DNA from: Oscillospiraceae bacterium
GTDB taxonomy: Bacteria; Bacillota; Clostridia; Oscillospirales; Ruminococcaceae
NCBI GenBank assembly: GCA_021769525.1
Contig: JAETSQ010000001.1
Location: forward strand, 62,001 to 126,000
Reading direction: 5' to 3'
Length of the DNA stretch: 64,000 nucleotides
Part shown: positions 8,943-16,592 of the stretch, one piece after another
Layout of the letters: the number at the start of each line of letters is the position of its first letter
How positions within the stretch are numbered: position 1 is the stretch's first letter
Notes under the pieces: generated by a model
Seen by the model: only the letters and a program-made list of their open reading frames with translations
What the model was told of the DNA's origin: nothing
Databases searched by the model: none
Made by a program: the position numbers and the translations under genes

Positions 8943-10556
8943 TCACTGCGCCCAGGCCACCAGGGGCAGCTCGATGCCGTAGAGCTTGGCCTCGTACCCG
9001 GTGAGGCGGGTGCTGTAGGCCATCAGCGTCACATCGTTGAAGAGGGGGACCACCGGCAGCTCCTGGGCAGAGATCTCCTGGATGCGGTCGTAGCACTCCC
9101 GGCGGACCTCCATATCCAGGGCGGAGGAGGCCCTTTCCATCAGGGCATCCACCTCGTCGCTCCGGTAGCCCAGGGAGTAGTTCTTGTTGTGGTCGCCGCC
9201 GGTGAGCATAAAGCGGCGGAAGATGGTGGAGGGCTCCGAGTTGGAGAGCCCCTGCTGCATCCGGGCGATGCCGTAGTCCCCGGTCTTCAGCTGCTCCCGC
9301 ATCACGGCGTACTCCAGGGGGGTCAGCCGGCAGTCGATGCCGATCTCACCGAGCCAGGAGGCGATAAGCTCCGCCTCCCCCTTCTGGGCGGCCTCCGCCC
9401 CGTTGTAAAGGTAGGTGACGGTGACCCGCCGGTCCCCCAGCACCTCCCCCGCCAGGGCCTTGGCTTTGGCGAGGTCCTCCTCCACCGGGATGTCCTTGTA
9501 GAAGGGGGTGGCGTAGTTGAGGATATTGGTGGTGGGGGTGCCGAAGCCGTAGTACAGGCCGTCGGTGATCTCGCTGCGGCGCAGGGCGAGGCTCACCGCC
9601 TGGCGCATCCGCAGGTCGTTAAAGGGGGCCTGGGTGCCGCTGAGGGTCAGAAAGCGGATCATGGTGGACTTGGTGGTGGTGAGGGCGAAGCGCTCGTCCC
9701 CCGTGAGCTCCACCGCCAGGGCGGCGGGGATGGCGTTCAGGTCGATGACCCCCAAGATCTCCCCGCTCTTCAGGGCGGAGAAGCGGGTGTCCGCGTCGGG
9801 GATCACCCGCACCCGGATGGTCTTCGCCTTGGCGGGCTCCCCCCAGTACTCCTCGAACCGCTCCAGCAGAACATACTCGTCCAGCTTATTCTCGGCGATG
9901 CAAAAGGGGCCGGTGCCGGCACAGATGCCCTTAAAGTCCCCGGCCTCGTCAAAGCAGGCGGGGCTGTAGATGGCGCTGCCGAAGTTCACCATGTTGTAAA
10001 GCTGGGTGGGGGCGGGCTGGGAGAAGGTGAGGCGGACGGTGTTCTCGTCCACCTTTTCGTAGGCGGTGAGGTTGGGGTAGTGGGCGTCGATGTCCAGGGG
10101 GTAGAAGGAGGAGCTCTTCACCCCCAGCTTCATCCGGTCAAAGTTCGCGATGACGGCATCGGCGTTAAAGTCGCCGCCGTCGTGGAATTTCACCCCACGG
10201 CGCAGGTGGAAGGTCCACCGGGTGCCGTCCTCGCTCATCTCCCAGCTCTCCGCCAGGCAGGGAACGGGGGCAGCGCTGCCGTCCTGGGTGACCAGGGGCT
10301 CCCAGACATAGAGGATCTTGCTGCAATAGTAGCCGTCCTTTTCCCCTGGGGCCAGGTTCCGGTACCCCGCCAAGACGATCTCGGCGTTGGGGTCCACGGT
10401 ATCTGCCGGTTCCTGGGGTACCGGGGAGGAGTTTTCCGGGGCCGGGGTGCTGCTGCCGGGGGCGTTCCCCCCTGCGCAGCCCATGAGCCCCAGGCAGAGG
10501 GCCAGGGCCAGCAGCAGGGCCAAAAGGCGGCTTCGGCGCTGTGTCGGTTTCATCAT
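8943..10556 (-). CDS. ABC transporter substrate-binding lipoprotein, NikA-like (SBP_bac_5)
   Basis: A 537-aa extracytoplasmic binding protein. The signal peptide with lipobox LGLMGCAGG predicts anchoring at the cysteine, followed by a Ser/Pro-rich linker. The body reads YVWEPLVTQDGS...LAESWEMSEDGTRWTFHLRRGVKFHDG, then GTGPFCIAENKLDEYVLLERFEEYWGE and RVIPDADTRFSALKSGEI. This resembles NikA more than DppA. The start is ATG 10556 after AAAGGAG; ATG 10553 is the alternative. It is the first gene of the operon behind the cobalamin riboswitch, so the substrate is probably Co2+ or Ni2+, free or chelated (inference). Confidence 0.9.
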   Translation of the reverse strand: MMKPTQRRSRLLALLLALALCLGLMGCAGGNAPGSSTPAPENSSPVPQEPADTVDPNAEIVLAGYRNLAPGEKDGYYCSKILYVWEPLVTQDGSAAPVPCLAESWEMSEDGTRWTFHLRRGVKFHDGGDFNADAVIANFDRMKLGVKSSSFYPLDIDAHYPNLTAYEKVDENTVRLTFSQPAPTQLYNMVNFGSAIYSPACFDEAGDFKGICAGTGPFCIAENKLDEYVLLERFEEYWGEPAKAKTIRVRVIPDADTRFSALKSGEILGVIDLNAIPAALAVELTGDERFALTTTKSTMIRFLTLSGTQAPFNDLRMRQAVSLALRRSEITDGLYYGFGTPTTNILNYATPFYKDIPVEEDLAKAKALAGEVLGDRRVTVTYLYNGAEAAQKGEAELIASWLGEIGIDCRLTPLEYAVMREQLKTGDYGIARMQQGLSNSEPSTIFRRFMLTGGDHNKNYSLGYRSDEVDALMERASSALDMEVRRECYDRIQEISAQELPVVPLFNDVTLMAYSTRLTGYEAKLYGIELPLVAWAQ

Positions 10557-10599
10557 GGTTTTGTCTCCTTTTCTGGTTCCACTGCCCCGGAGGAAAAGC

Positions 10600-10637
10600 A
10601 AAAAGGCCATTACCATCCCAAAAGGATAGTAATGGCC
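10600..10637 (-). terminator. Riboswitch expression-platform terminator
   Basis: A long hairpin (GGCCATTAC... arms at 10605-10619 and 10624-10637, about 14 bp with an AAAA loop) is followed on the minus strand by five T. It lies between the cobalamin aptamer and the binding-protein start codon, 44 bases before the ATG. This fits cobalamin-induced premature termination. Confidence 0.88.
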
Positions 10638-10704
10638 CGTTTTCTGCCAATACAAATGTCGCCGTTTCCCTCCAAAGGTCCGTGGAGATACATAAACAGC
10701 TTTC

Positions 10705-10931
10705 GCAGGCAAGTCTTCTGACTTATGGATCCTCGCCTTGGCGGTCTTCCCGGCAAACTGCCAGTGACATCTTCGCCTCGGCTCCCCATTTACAGCGGCG
10801 GCTCCGTGTGGGAGTTAGAACCTGTATTCACAACCATCTAACGGCATCCGGCCATGAATACCGGTTCTGCACCCAGCTTCCTTTTTAAATCCCGCGCCCT
10901 TCGGGGAAACCGAAGGAGCCGGGATACCTGC
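10705..10931 (-). promoter_or_regulatory. Cobalamin riboswitch (interrupted by a hairpin repeat)
   Basis: Read on the minus strand, the P1 arms are GCAGG (10931-10927) and CCTGC (10709-10705). Conserved blocks are visible in order: TTTAAAAAGGAAGC, GGGTGCA, CTCCCACACGG, GCCGCCGCTGTAA, GGGGAGC, the CCGGGAAGA block and the 3' box AAGTCAGAAGACTTGCC. These are the standard cobalamin aptamer elements. The 52-bp repeat at 10817-10868 sits between GGGTGCA and ACTCCC, in the loop of the P4-like hairpin. Without it the spacing is normal. It should repress the downstream transporter when cobalamin is plentiful. Confidence 0.92.
10817..10868. repeat. Short (52-bp) copy of the dispersed inverted repeat, inside the riboswitch
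   Basis: The ends AGAACCTGTATTCA and TGAATACCGGTTCT are inverted copies (13 of 14). The left 36 bases match the right end of the 160-bp copy at 21217-21376 in reverse orientation at about 34 positions, and the right end matches its other terminus. It therefore looks like an internal-deletion form of the long element. Confidence 0.85.
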
Positions 10932-10938
10932 AAGGCAC

Positions 10939-10967
10939 AGTATAGCACGCTTTTTGTCCCTTGGCAA
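10939..10967 (-). promoter_or_regulatory. Promoter of the riboswitch-controlled transporter operon
   Basis: Minus-strand TTGCCA (10967-10962), 17-base spacer and TATACT (10944-10939) lie immediately upstream of the aptamer P1 arm. Transcription would begin about at 10932, exactly where the riboswitch starts. Confidence 0.78.
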
Positions 10968-11069
10968 GGCATCCCCCGGATATTTCTGCAAAAAACGGGG
11001 GCGGCTCCCTCCGCACCCATTCCCCGCCCCGGCATAGAATGGGGGTGACGGCGGGACCATCCCGCCTAA

Positions 11070-11230
11070 GAGCCCATTCAAAGTCTCCCCGCACGCCGCC
11101 TGAACGGCTCTTTTTCCGCCCTGCTGCGTTAAAAAATCTTGTAATACAGCAAGTATTCCTGCGATTTTTTGCCTTGCAGGACGAAAAAATTTCCATCCAT
11201 TCGGCATACTTGGAGACCTTGAATAGGCTC
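11070..11230. repeat. 161-bp copy of the dispersed inverted repeat
   Basis: The termini GAGCCCATTCAAAGTCTCC (11070-11088) and GGAGACCTTGAATAGGCTC (11212-11230) are inverted copies with 17 of 19 matching. The interior holds CCCTGC/GCAGG arms and the core GTAATACAGCAAGTATT, seen in reverse in the copies at 21217 and 26250. No ORF inside. It ends 24 bases before the start of the next gene. Confidence 0.85.
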
Positions 11231-11254
11231 GTCTGGGAAAACGAGGTGATACAT

Positions 11255-12016
11255 TTGGACCTGCTGCGTGTGCAGGACATTACCGAAAGCTATCAGGCGG
11301 AGAACGGAGAGATCTTCGCCCTGGACCATATCAGTTTTTCGATGGGGAAGGGGGAGTTCCTCAGCATCGTGGGCCCCAGCGGCTGCGGAAAGTCCACCCT
11401 TCTTTCCATCATCGCGGGGCTGCTCCCCCCCTCCTCCGGGAGCATCCTCCTGGACGGACAGGAGGTACACGGGGTGGACCCCCGCATCGGCTATATGCTC
11501 CAAAAGGATAACCTCCTGGAGTGGCGCAGCATCTGGAAGAACGTCCTCTTCGGGCTGGAGGTGCGCCGCCAGGTGAACGAGGAGACCACCCGCCGGGCCC
11601 GGCGGCTGCTGCAAAGCTACGGCCTTTGGGAGTTCCGGGAGAAGTACCCCAGCCAGCTTTCCGGCGGGATGCGCCAGCGGGCGGCCCTCATCCGCACCCT
11701 GGCCACCAGCCCGGAGATACTGCTGCTGGACGAGGCCTTTTCCGCCCTGGATTACCAGACCCGGCTGACCGTCACCGACGATGTGTACCGCATCCTGAAA
11801 AAAGAGCGGATCACCACCATCATGGTGACCCACGACATCCCGGAGAGCATCTCCATGGGGGACCGGGTGCTGATCCTCACCAGGCGCCCGGCCCAGGTGC
11901 GGGAGCTTTTGGAGATCGACTTCGGCCCGGAGCGCACCCCCCTCACCTGCCGGGGGGACCCCCGGTTCAGCCGGTACTTTGACCACATCTGGAAGGAGCT
12001 GAAAAGCGATGGATAG
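11255..12016 (+). CDS. NitT/TauT-family ABC transporter ATP-binding protein
   Basis: A 253-aa ATPase of the nitrate/sulfonate/taurine/HMP class. The Walker A is GPSGCGKST, the Q-loop reads GYMLQKDNLLEWRSIWKNV (typical of this class), the signature is LSGGMRQRAALIRTLA and the Walker B is ILLLDEAFSALD. The open frame extends far upstream through the repeat; the TTG at 11255 is preferred because GAGGTGAT precedes it. GTG at 11246 is an alternative. It overlaps the permease start by 8 bases. No clear promoter is visible between the repeat and the gene. Substrate is unknown. Confidence 0.88.
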   Translation: MDLLRVQDITESYQAENGEIFALDHISFSMGKGEFLSIVGPSGCGKSTLLSIIAGLLPPSSGSILLDGQEVHGVDPRIGYMLQKDNLLEWRSIWKNVLFGLEVRRQVNEETTRRARRLLQSYGLWEFREKYPSQLSGGMRQRAALIRTLATSPEILLLDEAFSALDYQTRLTVTDDVYRILKKERITTIMVTHDIPESISMGDRVLILTRRPAQVRELLEIDFGPERTPLTCRGDPRFSRYFDHIWKELKSDG

Positions 12017-12842
12017 AAGGAAAAGCGAAGCGCCGGCCGGCCTTTCCAAGGAGCGGGCCGAGTACCTGCGCCGGAAGAAGGCCCGCCGCCGGTGGGTCCT
12101 GTGCTGCCAGTGGGGGCTGCTACTCCTTTTGGTGGCCCTCTGGGAGGTGCTGGCCCGCCTGGGGATCATCGATAGCTTTATCCTCAGCCAGCCCAGCCGC
12201 ATCTGGCGCACCTGGGCCACCATGTTCGTGGAGGGGGAGCTGTGGCTCCACCTGTGGGTGACGGTGTACGAGACGCTGGTGGGCTTTCTGCTGGGGGTGT
12301 TGCTGGGGGTGGGCCTTGCCATCCTCCTGTGGTGGAGCGACTTTGTGGCTAAGGTGAGCGAGCCCTACCTGGTGGTCCTCAACAGCCTGCCCAAAATCGC
12401 CCTGGGGCCGGTGATCATCATTATCGTAGGGGCGGGGACCGAGGCCATTATCTTTATGGCCCTGGCCATCTCCCTCATCGTCACCGTCCTGGAGATGCTG
12501 GGGGGATTCCGCCGCACCGACCGGGACGCCATCCGCATGGCCGCCACCTTTGGGGCCACCAAGAGCCAGATCTTCCGGAAGATCGTCCTCCCCAGCAACA
12601 TCGGCACCCTCTTCGGCTCCCTCAAGATCAACATCGGCCTTTCCCTGGTGGGGGTCATCGCCGGGGAGTTTTTGGTCTCCAAGGCGGGGCTGGGGTATCT
12701 CATCGTCTACGGCGGGCAGGTGTTCAAGCTGGACCTGGTGATGGCGAGCGTCATCATCCTCTCGGCGGTGGCGGCCCTGATGTACGAAGGGGTCGTCCTC
12801 CTCCAAAGGCTGGTGATGAAGCATAGGGCAACCACTGAATAA
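12009..12842 (+). CDS. NitT/TauT-family ABC transporter permease
   Basis: A 277-aa permease with about six membrane helices, the first at residues 31-52 (WVLCCQWGLLLLLVALWEVLA). The EAA loop is DAIRMAATFGATKSQIFRKIVLPSN, and VLNSLPKIALGPVIIIIVGAG is the family's conserved helix start. The ATG at 12009 lies within the end of the ATPase gene (8-base overlap). It forms the channel with the flanking ATPase and lipoprotein genes. Confidence 0.92.
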   Translation: MDRRKSEAPAGLSKERAEYLRRKKARRRWVLCCQWGLLLLLVALWEVLARLGIIDSFILSQPSRIWRTWATMFVEGELWLHLWVTVYETLVGFLLGVLLGVGLAILLWWSDFVAKVSEPYLVVLNSLPKIALGPVIIIIVGAGTEAIIFMALAISLIVTVLEMLGGFRRTDRDAIRMAATFGATKSQIFRKIVLPSNIGTLFGSLKINIGLSLVGVIAGEFLVSKAGLGYLIVYGGQVFKLDLVMASVIILSAVAALMYEGVVLLQRLVMKHRATTE

Positions 12843-12900
12843 ATCCCAGTATACCTGGATTTAATCATTGGTTACCAAATATTGAATAGGAGGAATCCGT

Positions 12901-13896
12901 ATGAAGCGTATCCTGAGCATTTTACTTTCCGCCGCCCTGCTGGCTGCGGCGCTGGCGGGCTGCGGCGGGACCACCCGGCAGGAAAAGGATAAGATCCGGG
13001 TGTGCGAGGTGACCCATTCGGTCTTTTACGCCCCCCAGTACGCCGCCATCCACCTGGGCTTCTTTGAGGAGGAGGGCATCGAGATCGAGCTTTCCAACGG
13101 GCAGGGGGCGGATAAGGTGATGGCCGCCGTCCTCTCGGACAATATCGAGATCGGATTTGCCGGCCCGGAGGCTTCCATCTACGTCTACAACGAGGGCAAG
13201 GAGGACCACACCCAGGTCTTTGCCCAGCTCACCCGGCGGGATGGCTCCTTCCTCATGGCCAGGGAGCCGGACCCGGATTTCTCCTGGGAGAAGCTGCGGG
13301 GCAAGCAGGTCCTCTCCGGCCGCAAGGGCGGCGTCCCCTACATGGCCCTGGAGTATGTCATCCGCCAGAACGGCATGGACCCGCAAAAGGACCTGGTGAT
13401 GGATGACTCGGTGCAGTTCTCTCTGATGACCGGGGCCTTTACCGGGGGCAACGGGGACTATGCCACCTGTTTTGAGCCCACTGCCTCCATGGTGGAGGCG
13501 GAAGGGAAGGGGTACATCGTGGCCTCGGTGGGGGAGGCCGCCGGGGAGATCCCCTACACCGCCTACTTTGCCAAGAAGAGCTACATCGAAAAGAACAGCG
13601 GCCTCATCCAGCGCTTTACCCGCGCGGTGTACAAGGGGCAGCAGTGGGTGGCGGACCACACCGCCGCCGAGGTGGCCCAGGCCATCGCCCCCTCCTTCCC
13701 GGACACCGGGGAGGAGCTGCTGACCACCGTCCTCCAGCGGTACAAGGACATCGGCGCCTGGAACACCGACCCGGTGATGACCGAGGAGGCCTTTGACCGC
13801 CTCCAGATGGTGATGCAGCAGGCCGGGGAGCTGGCAAAGCCCGCCCCCTACGACCGGGTGGTGAACAACACCTTTGCCCAGAAGGCGAAGGGATAA
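12901..13896 (+). CDS. NitT/TauT-family substrate-binding lipoprotein
   Basis: A 331-aa binding protein with lipobox LAALAGCGG. The mature part begins IRVCEVTHSVFYAPQYAAIHLGFFEEEGIEIELSNGQGADKVMAAVLSDNIEIGFAGPEA, which is the NMT1/THI5-like (SsuA/TauA/ThiY) fold. The ATG at 12901 follows AGGAGG. A TAAATCC/GGATTTA hairpin (12841-12864) separates it from the permease gene and may stabilise one part of the message. The family includes thiamine-pyrimidine, sulfonate and nitrate binders; I cannot assign the ligand. Confidence 0.9.
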   Translation: MKRILSILLSAALLAAALAGCGGTTRQEKDKIRVCEVTHSVFYAPQYAAIHLGFFEEEGIEIELSNGQGADKVMAAVLSDNIEIGFAGPEASIYVYNEGKEDHTQVFAQLTRRDGSFLMAREPDPDFSWEKLRGKQVLSGRKGGVPYMALEYVIRQNGMDPQKDLVMDDSVQFSLMTGAFTGGNGDYATCFEPTASMVEAEGKGYIVASVGEAAGEIPYTAYFAKKSYIEKNSGLIQRFTRAVYKGQQWVADHTAAEVAQAIAPSFPDTGEELLTTVLQRYKDIGAWNTDPVMTEEAFDRLQMVMQQAGELAKPAPYDRVVNNTFAQKAKG

Positions 13897-13935
13897 GAAA
13901 AGGGCCCCCTTCGGGGAATTTAGGCGCCGGACTTC

Positions 13936-13964
13936 TTGCATCTTAGGGGAAAATATGGTATCCT
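13936..13964 (+). promoter_or_regulatory. Sigma-A promoter of ridA
   Basis: TTGCAT (13936-13941), 17-base spacer and TATCCT (13959-13964). The AAATATGGTATCCT end of this promoter is nearly the same as that of the promoter at 18839-18867. Confidence 0.72.
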
Positions 13965-14015
13965 CAATATATACCGTTGCGGTATGGAACGATGAAAGAA
14001 AAGGAGTGTTTCCCC

Positions 14016-14384
14016 ATGCAGAAGATCGACACCAAGAACGCCCCCGGCGCCATCGGCCCCTATTCCCAGGGTTTTGTTGTGGGTGATCTTGTCTTTACCT
14101 CCGGCCAGATCCCCGTGGACCCCGCCACCGGCAGCGCCCCGGAGGGCATCGCCGCCCAGGCGGAGCAGAGCTGCAAGAACGTGGCCGCCATCCTGGAGGC
14201 CGCCGGCAGCAGCCTGGAGAAGGTCATCAAGACCACCTGCTTCCTGGCGGACATGGGCGACTTCGCCGCCTTCAACGAGGTGTACGCCAAGTACTTTACC
14301 GGCAAGCCCGCCCGCAGCTGCGTGGCGGTGAAGACCCTGCCCAAAAATCTCCTCTGCGAGATCGAGGCCATTGCGGAGAAATAA
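14016..14384 (+). CDS. ridA: RidA-family enamine/imine deaminase
   Basis: A 122-aa cytosolic trimer-forming protein that hydrolyses reactive 2-aminoacrylate and related imines released by PLP enzymes. The family signature is complete: N-terminal APGAIGPYSQG, then FTSGQIPVDP, and the C-terminal block KPARSCVAVKTLPKNLLCEIEAIA with the conserved Arg (PARS) and Glu. The start ATG at 14016 follows AAAAGGAG. It is monocistronic, with its own promoter and a strong terminator. Confidence 0.95.
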   Translation: MQKIDTKNAPGAIGPYSQGFVVGDLVFTSGQIPVDPATGSAPEGIAAQAEQSCKNVAAILEAAGSSLEKVIKTTCFLADMGDFAAFNEVYAKYFTGKPARSCVAVKTLPKNLLCEIEAIAEK

Positions 14385-14398
14385 CCAAAGGGCCAAGC

Positions 14399-14432
14399 AA
14401 AAAACGAGCCGGCATATGCCGGCTCGTTTTTT
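14399..14432. terminator. Bidirectional terminator between ridA and the ArsR gene
   Basis: A perfect 12-bp stem (ACGAGCCGGCAT / ATGCCGGCTCGT) is flanked by six A on the left and six T on the right, so it works for the convergent genes on both strands. Confidence 0.92.
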
Positions 14433-14457
14433 CTCCGCCCAAACTTTTGGTTTGGAT

Positions 14458-14742
14458 TCACGGGTCGCAATAGTATTCCTTAATGGCCTCCAGCAGGGCC
14501 GCCGCCCGCTGGTCCTGGATCCAGTAGAGGACGTTCATTCCCTGCTTTTGGGAGCCCAGTATCCCCGCCGTGCGCAGCTGGCCCAGGTGCTGGGACAGGG
14601 CAGAGGCGGTGATGTTGGGGGTGAAGCGGTGGATCTCCCCCACAGTGAGCGGTCCCTGCGCCAGGGCGCAGAGGATCAGCAGCCGGTGCTCGTTGGCCAG
14701 TATTTTAAGCAGCTCCGCGATTTTTTTAGCCTTTTCCTCCAC
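14458..14742 (-). CDS. ArsR-family transcriptional regulator
   Basis: A 94-aa winged-helix repressor: KILANEHRLLILCALAQGPLTVGEI, then ITASALSQHLGQLRTAGILGSQKQG (recognition helix) and the wing NVLYWIQDQ. The metal-binding ELCVC motif of ArsR/SmtB is replaced by LILCALAQ, and a C-terminal YYCDP has another Cys, so the sensed signal could be thiol or redox chemistry (inference). The start is GTG at 14742, overlapping the preceding gene by 17 bases. As third gene of the operon it probably acts back on the palindrome at 15528-15553. Confidence 0.9.
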   Translation of the reverse strand: MEEKAKKIAELLKILANEHRLLILCALAQGPLTVGEIHRFTPNITASALSQHLGQLRTAGILGSQKQGMNVLYWIQDQRAAALLEAIKEYYCDP

Positions 14743-15313
14743 AGGTCACATCCTCTTTTCCTTGCCTGAGCTTACAGATTCCCTGGGTCATCGTCCCCAT
14801 GGGGCAGTACACACACCAGGACCGGGGCCGAAACAGCACCATGGTCAGGAGCCCCAGCACCGTGGAGGTCATCATCACCCCAAAGAAGCCAAAGGCGAAC
14901 TGGGCGACCCACGGCGCCACCATCTCCACATCCGCCCACTGCCAGGGGAGCCGGAACATCCACAGCAACGTCACCGTCTGACGCAGCGGCGCGCCGGAAA
15001 ATACCCTATAGGTGCTGTGGAGCATCAGCCCGAACATCACCATGAAGAAGGCCAGAAAACCGCCCCGGAACCAGTAGCTCCGCAGAAATCGGGGCGGCGG
15101 CGCGTTCCGGGAAAGTTTGCGCCCCAGCAGCCCCAGCAGCTGGCCCCGCCCGCAGTAGCGGTTGCAATAGATCTTGTTCCCGCCGATGGCGGCCATCAGC
15201 AGGGGGATGAAGAAGAACAGCACCCCCAGCCAGGCGAAGAGGATATTACACAGCCCAAGCACCCAGTAGGAGAGCTCCGCGATCCAAAGGTAATCGTACC
15301 ACTTCCGTTTCAT
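14726..15313 (-). CDS. NapH/YccM-like membrane protein with two cysteine motifs
   Basis: A 195-aa protein with about four membrane helices (starting at ELSYWVLGLCNILFAWLGVLFFFIPLLMAAIGG). Two cysteine motifs, YCNRYCGRGQLLG and WCVYCPMGTMTQG, are those of the NapH/CcoG-type electron-transfer membrane proteins, although the usual C-terminal 4Fe-4S domain is absent. The ATG at 15313 overlaps the ferredoxin stop in an ATGA. The small ferredoxin upstream probably supplies electrons to it. The substrate or partner is unknown. Confidence 0.8.
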   Translation of the reverse strand: MKRKWYDYLWIAELSYWVLGLCNILFAWLGVLFFFIPLLMAAIGGNKIYCNRYCGRGQLLGLLGRKLSRNAPPPRFLRSYWFRGGFLAFFMVMFGLMLHSTYRVFSGAPLRQTVTLLWMFRLPWQWADVEMVAPWVAQFAFGFFGVMMTSTVLGLLTMVLFRPRSWCVYCPMGTMTQGICKLRQGKEDVTCGGKG

Positions 15314-15516
15314 TCTCCAGCCCCCCGTTGTACAATGGTGATGACATCTGCCGGACAGATCTTGGCGCACCGCCCGCAGCCGACGCAGGCACCGCTGTCG
15401 ATCTGGGCGGTCACTCCGGAGCGGATATGGATCGCCCCGCGGGGACAGACCCGCAGGCAGCTCCCGCAGGCGACGCATTCCCTGCCGACCTGAGCCAGTT
15501 TTAATGATACTGCCAT
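15310..15516 (-). CDS. 2[4Fe-4S] ferredoxin
   Basis: A 68-aa ferredoxin with two complete motifs, CVACGSCLRVCPRG and CVGCGRCAKICPAD. The ATG at 15516 follows TAAGGAGG. It is the first gene of a three-gene operon with the NapH-like membrane protein and an ArsR regulator, each overlapping the next. The operon looks like a small membrane-associated redox module under local repressor control. Confidence 0.94.
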   Translation of the reverse strand: MAVSLKLAQVGRECVACGSCLRVCPRGAIHIRSGVTAQIDSGACVGCGRCAKICPADVITIVQRGAGE

Positions 15517-15527
15517 AATGCCTCCTT

Positions 15528-15574
15528 AGTATTTAAGATATTTCTAATATACTATATAACCTGGGATTTGTCAA
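15528..15574 (-). promoter_or_regulatory. Promoter and palindromic operator of the ferredoxin operon
   Basis: Minus-strand TTGACA (15574-15569), 17-base spacer and TATATT (15551-15546). An imperfect 26-bp palindrome, AGTATTTAAGA-TATT-TCTAATATACT (15528-15553, 9 of 11 pairs), covers the -10 and the start site. Its AT-rich dyad is what ArsR-family repressors usually bind, and the operon's own ArsR is the obvious candidate. Confidence 0.72.
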
Positions 15575-15785
15575 GGGAAATTTCCCGCCCCGCGGGGAAA
15601 CCCCCGAAGGGCGGAGGGGTTCTTCCATGGAAGACGGCCCGATTGCCGGGTAAAAATCCCCGCCGGGCAGGGTGGAAGGATATTCCGGGGCCGCTGGGGC
15701 AACGCCCCAGATCGGCGCTCTCCGCCTTGACAAGAGGGGGGAGGTCCATATAATGGGGGGAAAGAAACAGCGGGGAGGCAGGGCC

Positions 15786-16517
15786 ATGGCGGAAAAAAAG
15801 ATCACCACCCGGCGGGTGATGGCGGGGGACAGGGAGATCCTCTACCAGTTGGAGCGCAAGGCGGTAAAGAACCTGAACCTGCGGGTGCGGGAGGATGGCA
15901 GCGTCTACGCCTCGGCCCCCAGGCGGGTGCCGGCGGCGGAGGTGGACGCCTTCGTGGCCAGCCGGGGGGCGTTCATCCTCCGGGCGGCGGCGAGGATGGA
16001 GGAGCGGCAGCGGCAGAAGCGCGGGCCGGGCCGGGCGCTGGAAGGGGAACGGATTCGGGTCCTGGGAGAGGACCTGATCCTCACGCTGCGCCGGGGGGAG
16101 GGGCCGGGGCTCCTGCGGGAGGGAGAGAGGCTCGTCCTGCGGGTGCGGGACCCTGACGACCCCGCCGAGAGACAGAAGACGCTGGAGGCCGGCCTGGACC
16201 GCCTCTGCCGGGAGGTCTTCCGGGAAATCTTGGACGAGCTGTACCCCCTGGTGGGGGAGCGCGGGGCGGCAAAGCCGGTGCTGCGCATCCGGCGGATGAA
16301 AAGCCGCTGGGGCTCCTGCCTGCCGGGGAAGGGGATCGTCACCCTGAACCGGGCCCTTTTGGAGGCCCCCAGGGAGTGCATCCGGTATGTGGCCCTTCAT
16401 GAGCTTTGCCACCTGATCCACCCCGACCATTCCGGGCGGTTTTATGACCTCCTTTCCGGCTGGATGCCGGACTGGAAGCGGAGAAAGGCCCTGCTGAGGG
16501 AGCAGGTGATCCTGTGA
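15786..16517 (+). CDS. DUF45/YgjP-type zinc metallopeptidase
   Basis: A 243-aa protein of the M48-related YgjP/WLM group. The zinc motif HELCHLIHPDHSGRFYDLL contains HExxH and a downstream His, and RRMKSRWGSCLPGKGIVTLN is the conserved block found before it. The N-terminus reads LERKAVKNLNLRVREDGSVYASAPRR, also typical. It is cytosolic, with no signal peptide. The ATG at 15786 follows GGGAGG; an ATG at 15753 is possible. Substrates of these proteins are not known. Confidence 0.88.
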   Translation: MAEKKITTRRVMAGDREILYQLERKAVKNLNLRVREDGSVYASAPRRVPAAEVDAFVASRGAFILRAAARMEERQRQKRGPGRALEGERIRVLGEDLILTLRRGEGPGLLREGERLVLRVRDPDDPAERQKTLEAGLDRLCREVFREILDELYPLVGERGAAKPVLRIRRMKSRWGSCLPGKGIVTLNRALLEAPRECIRYVALHELCHLIHPDHSGRFYDLLSGWMPDWKRRKALLREQVIL

Positions 16518-16538
16518 CCGGGAAATTTTCCTTTGGCC

Positions 16539-16567
16539 TGTAAGATTTGGGGGAATACCTCCGTATA
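16539..16567 (+). promoter_or_regulatory. ECF-type promoter before the sigma gene
   Basis: TGTAAG (16539-16544), 17 bases, then CGTATA (16562-16567). The -35/-10 pair resembles ECF sigma promoters (TGAAAC/CGTA-like) rather than sigma-A, so the sigma factor probably activates its own operon. Confidence 0.5.
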
Positions 16568-16592
16568 GACTGGTGAAGGGAGGTGGAACGGC

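Noticed and set aside
10961..11254. N-terminal extension of the first NitT/TauT ATPase through the inverted repeat
   Set aside because: The extension translates repeat DNA, has no family similarity, and a well-placed GAGGTGAT site precedes the TTG at 11255.
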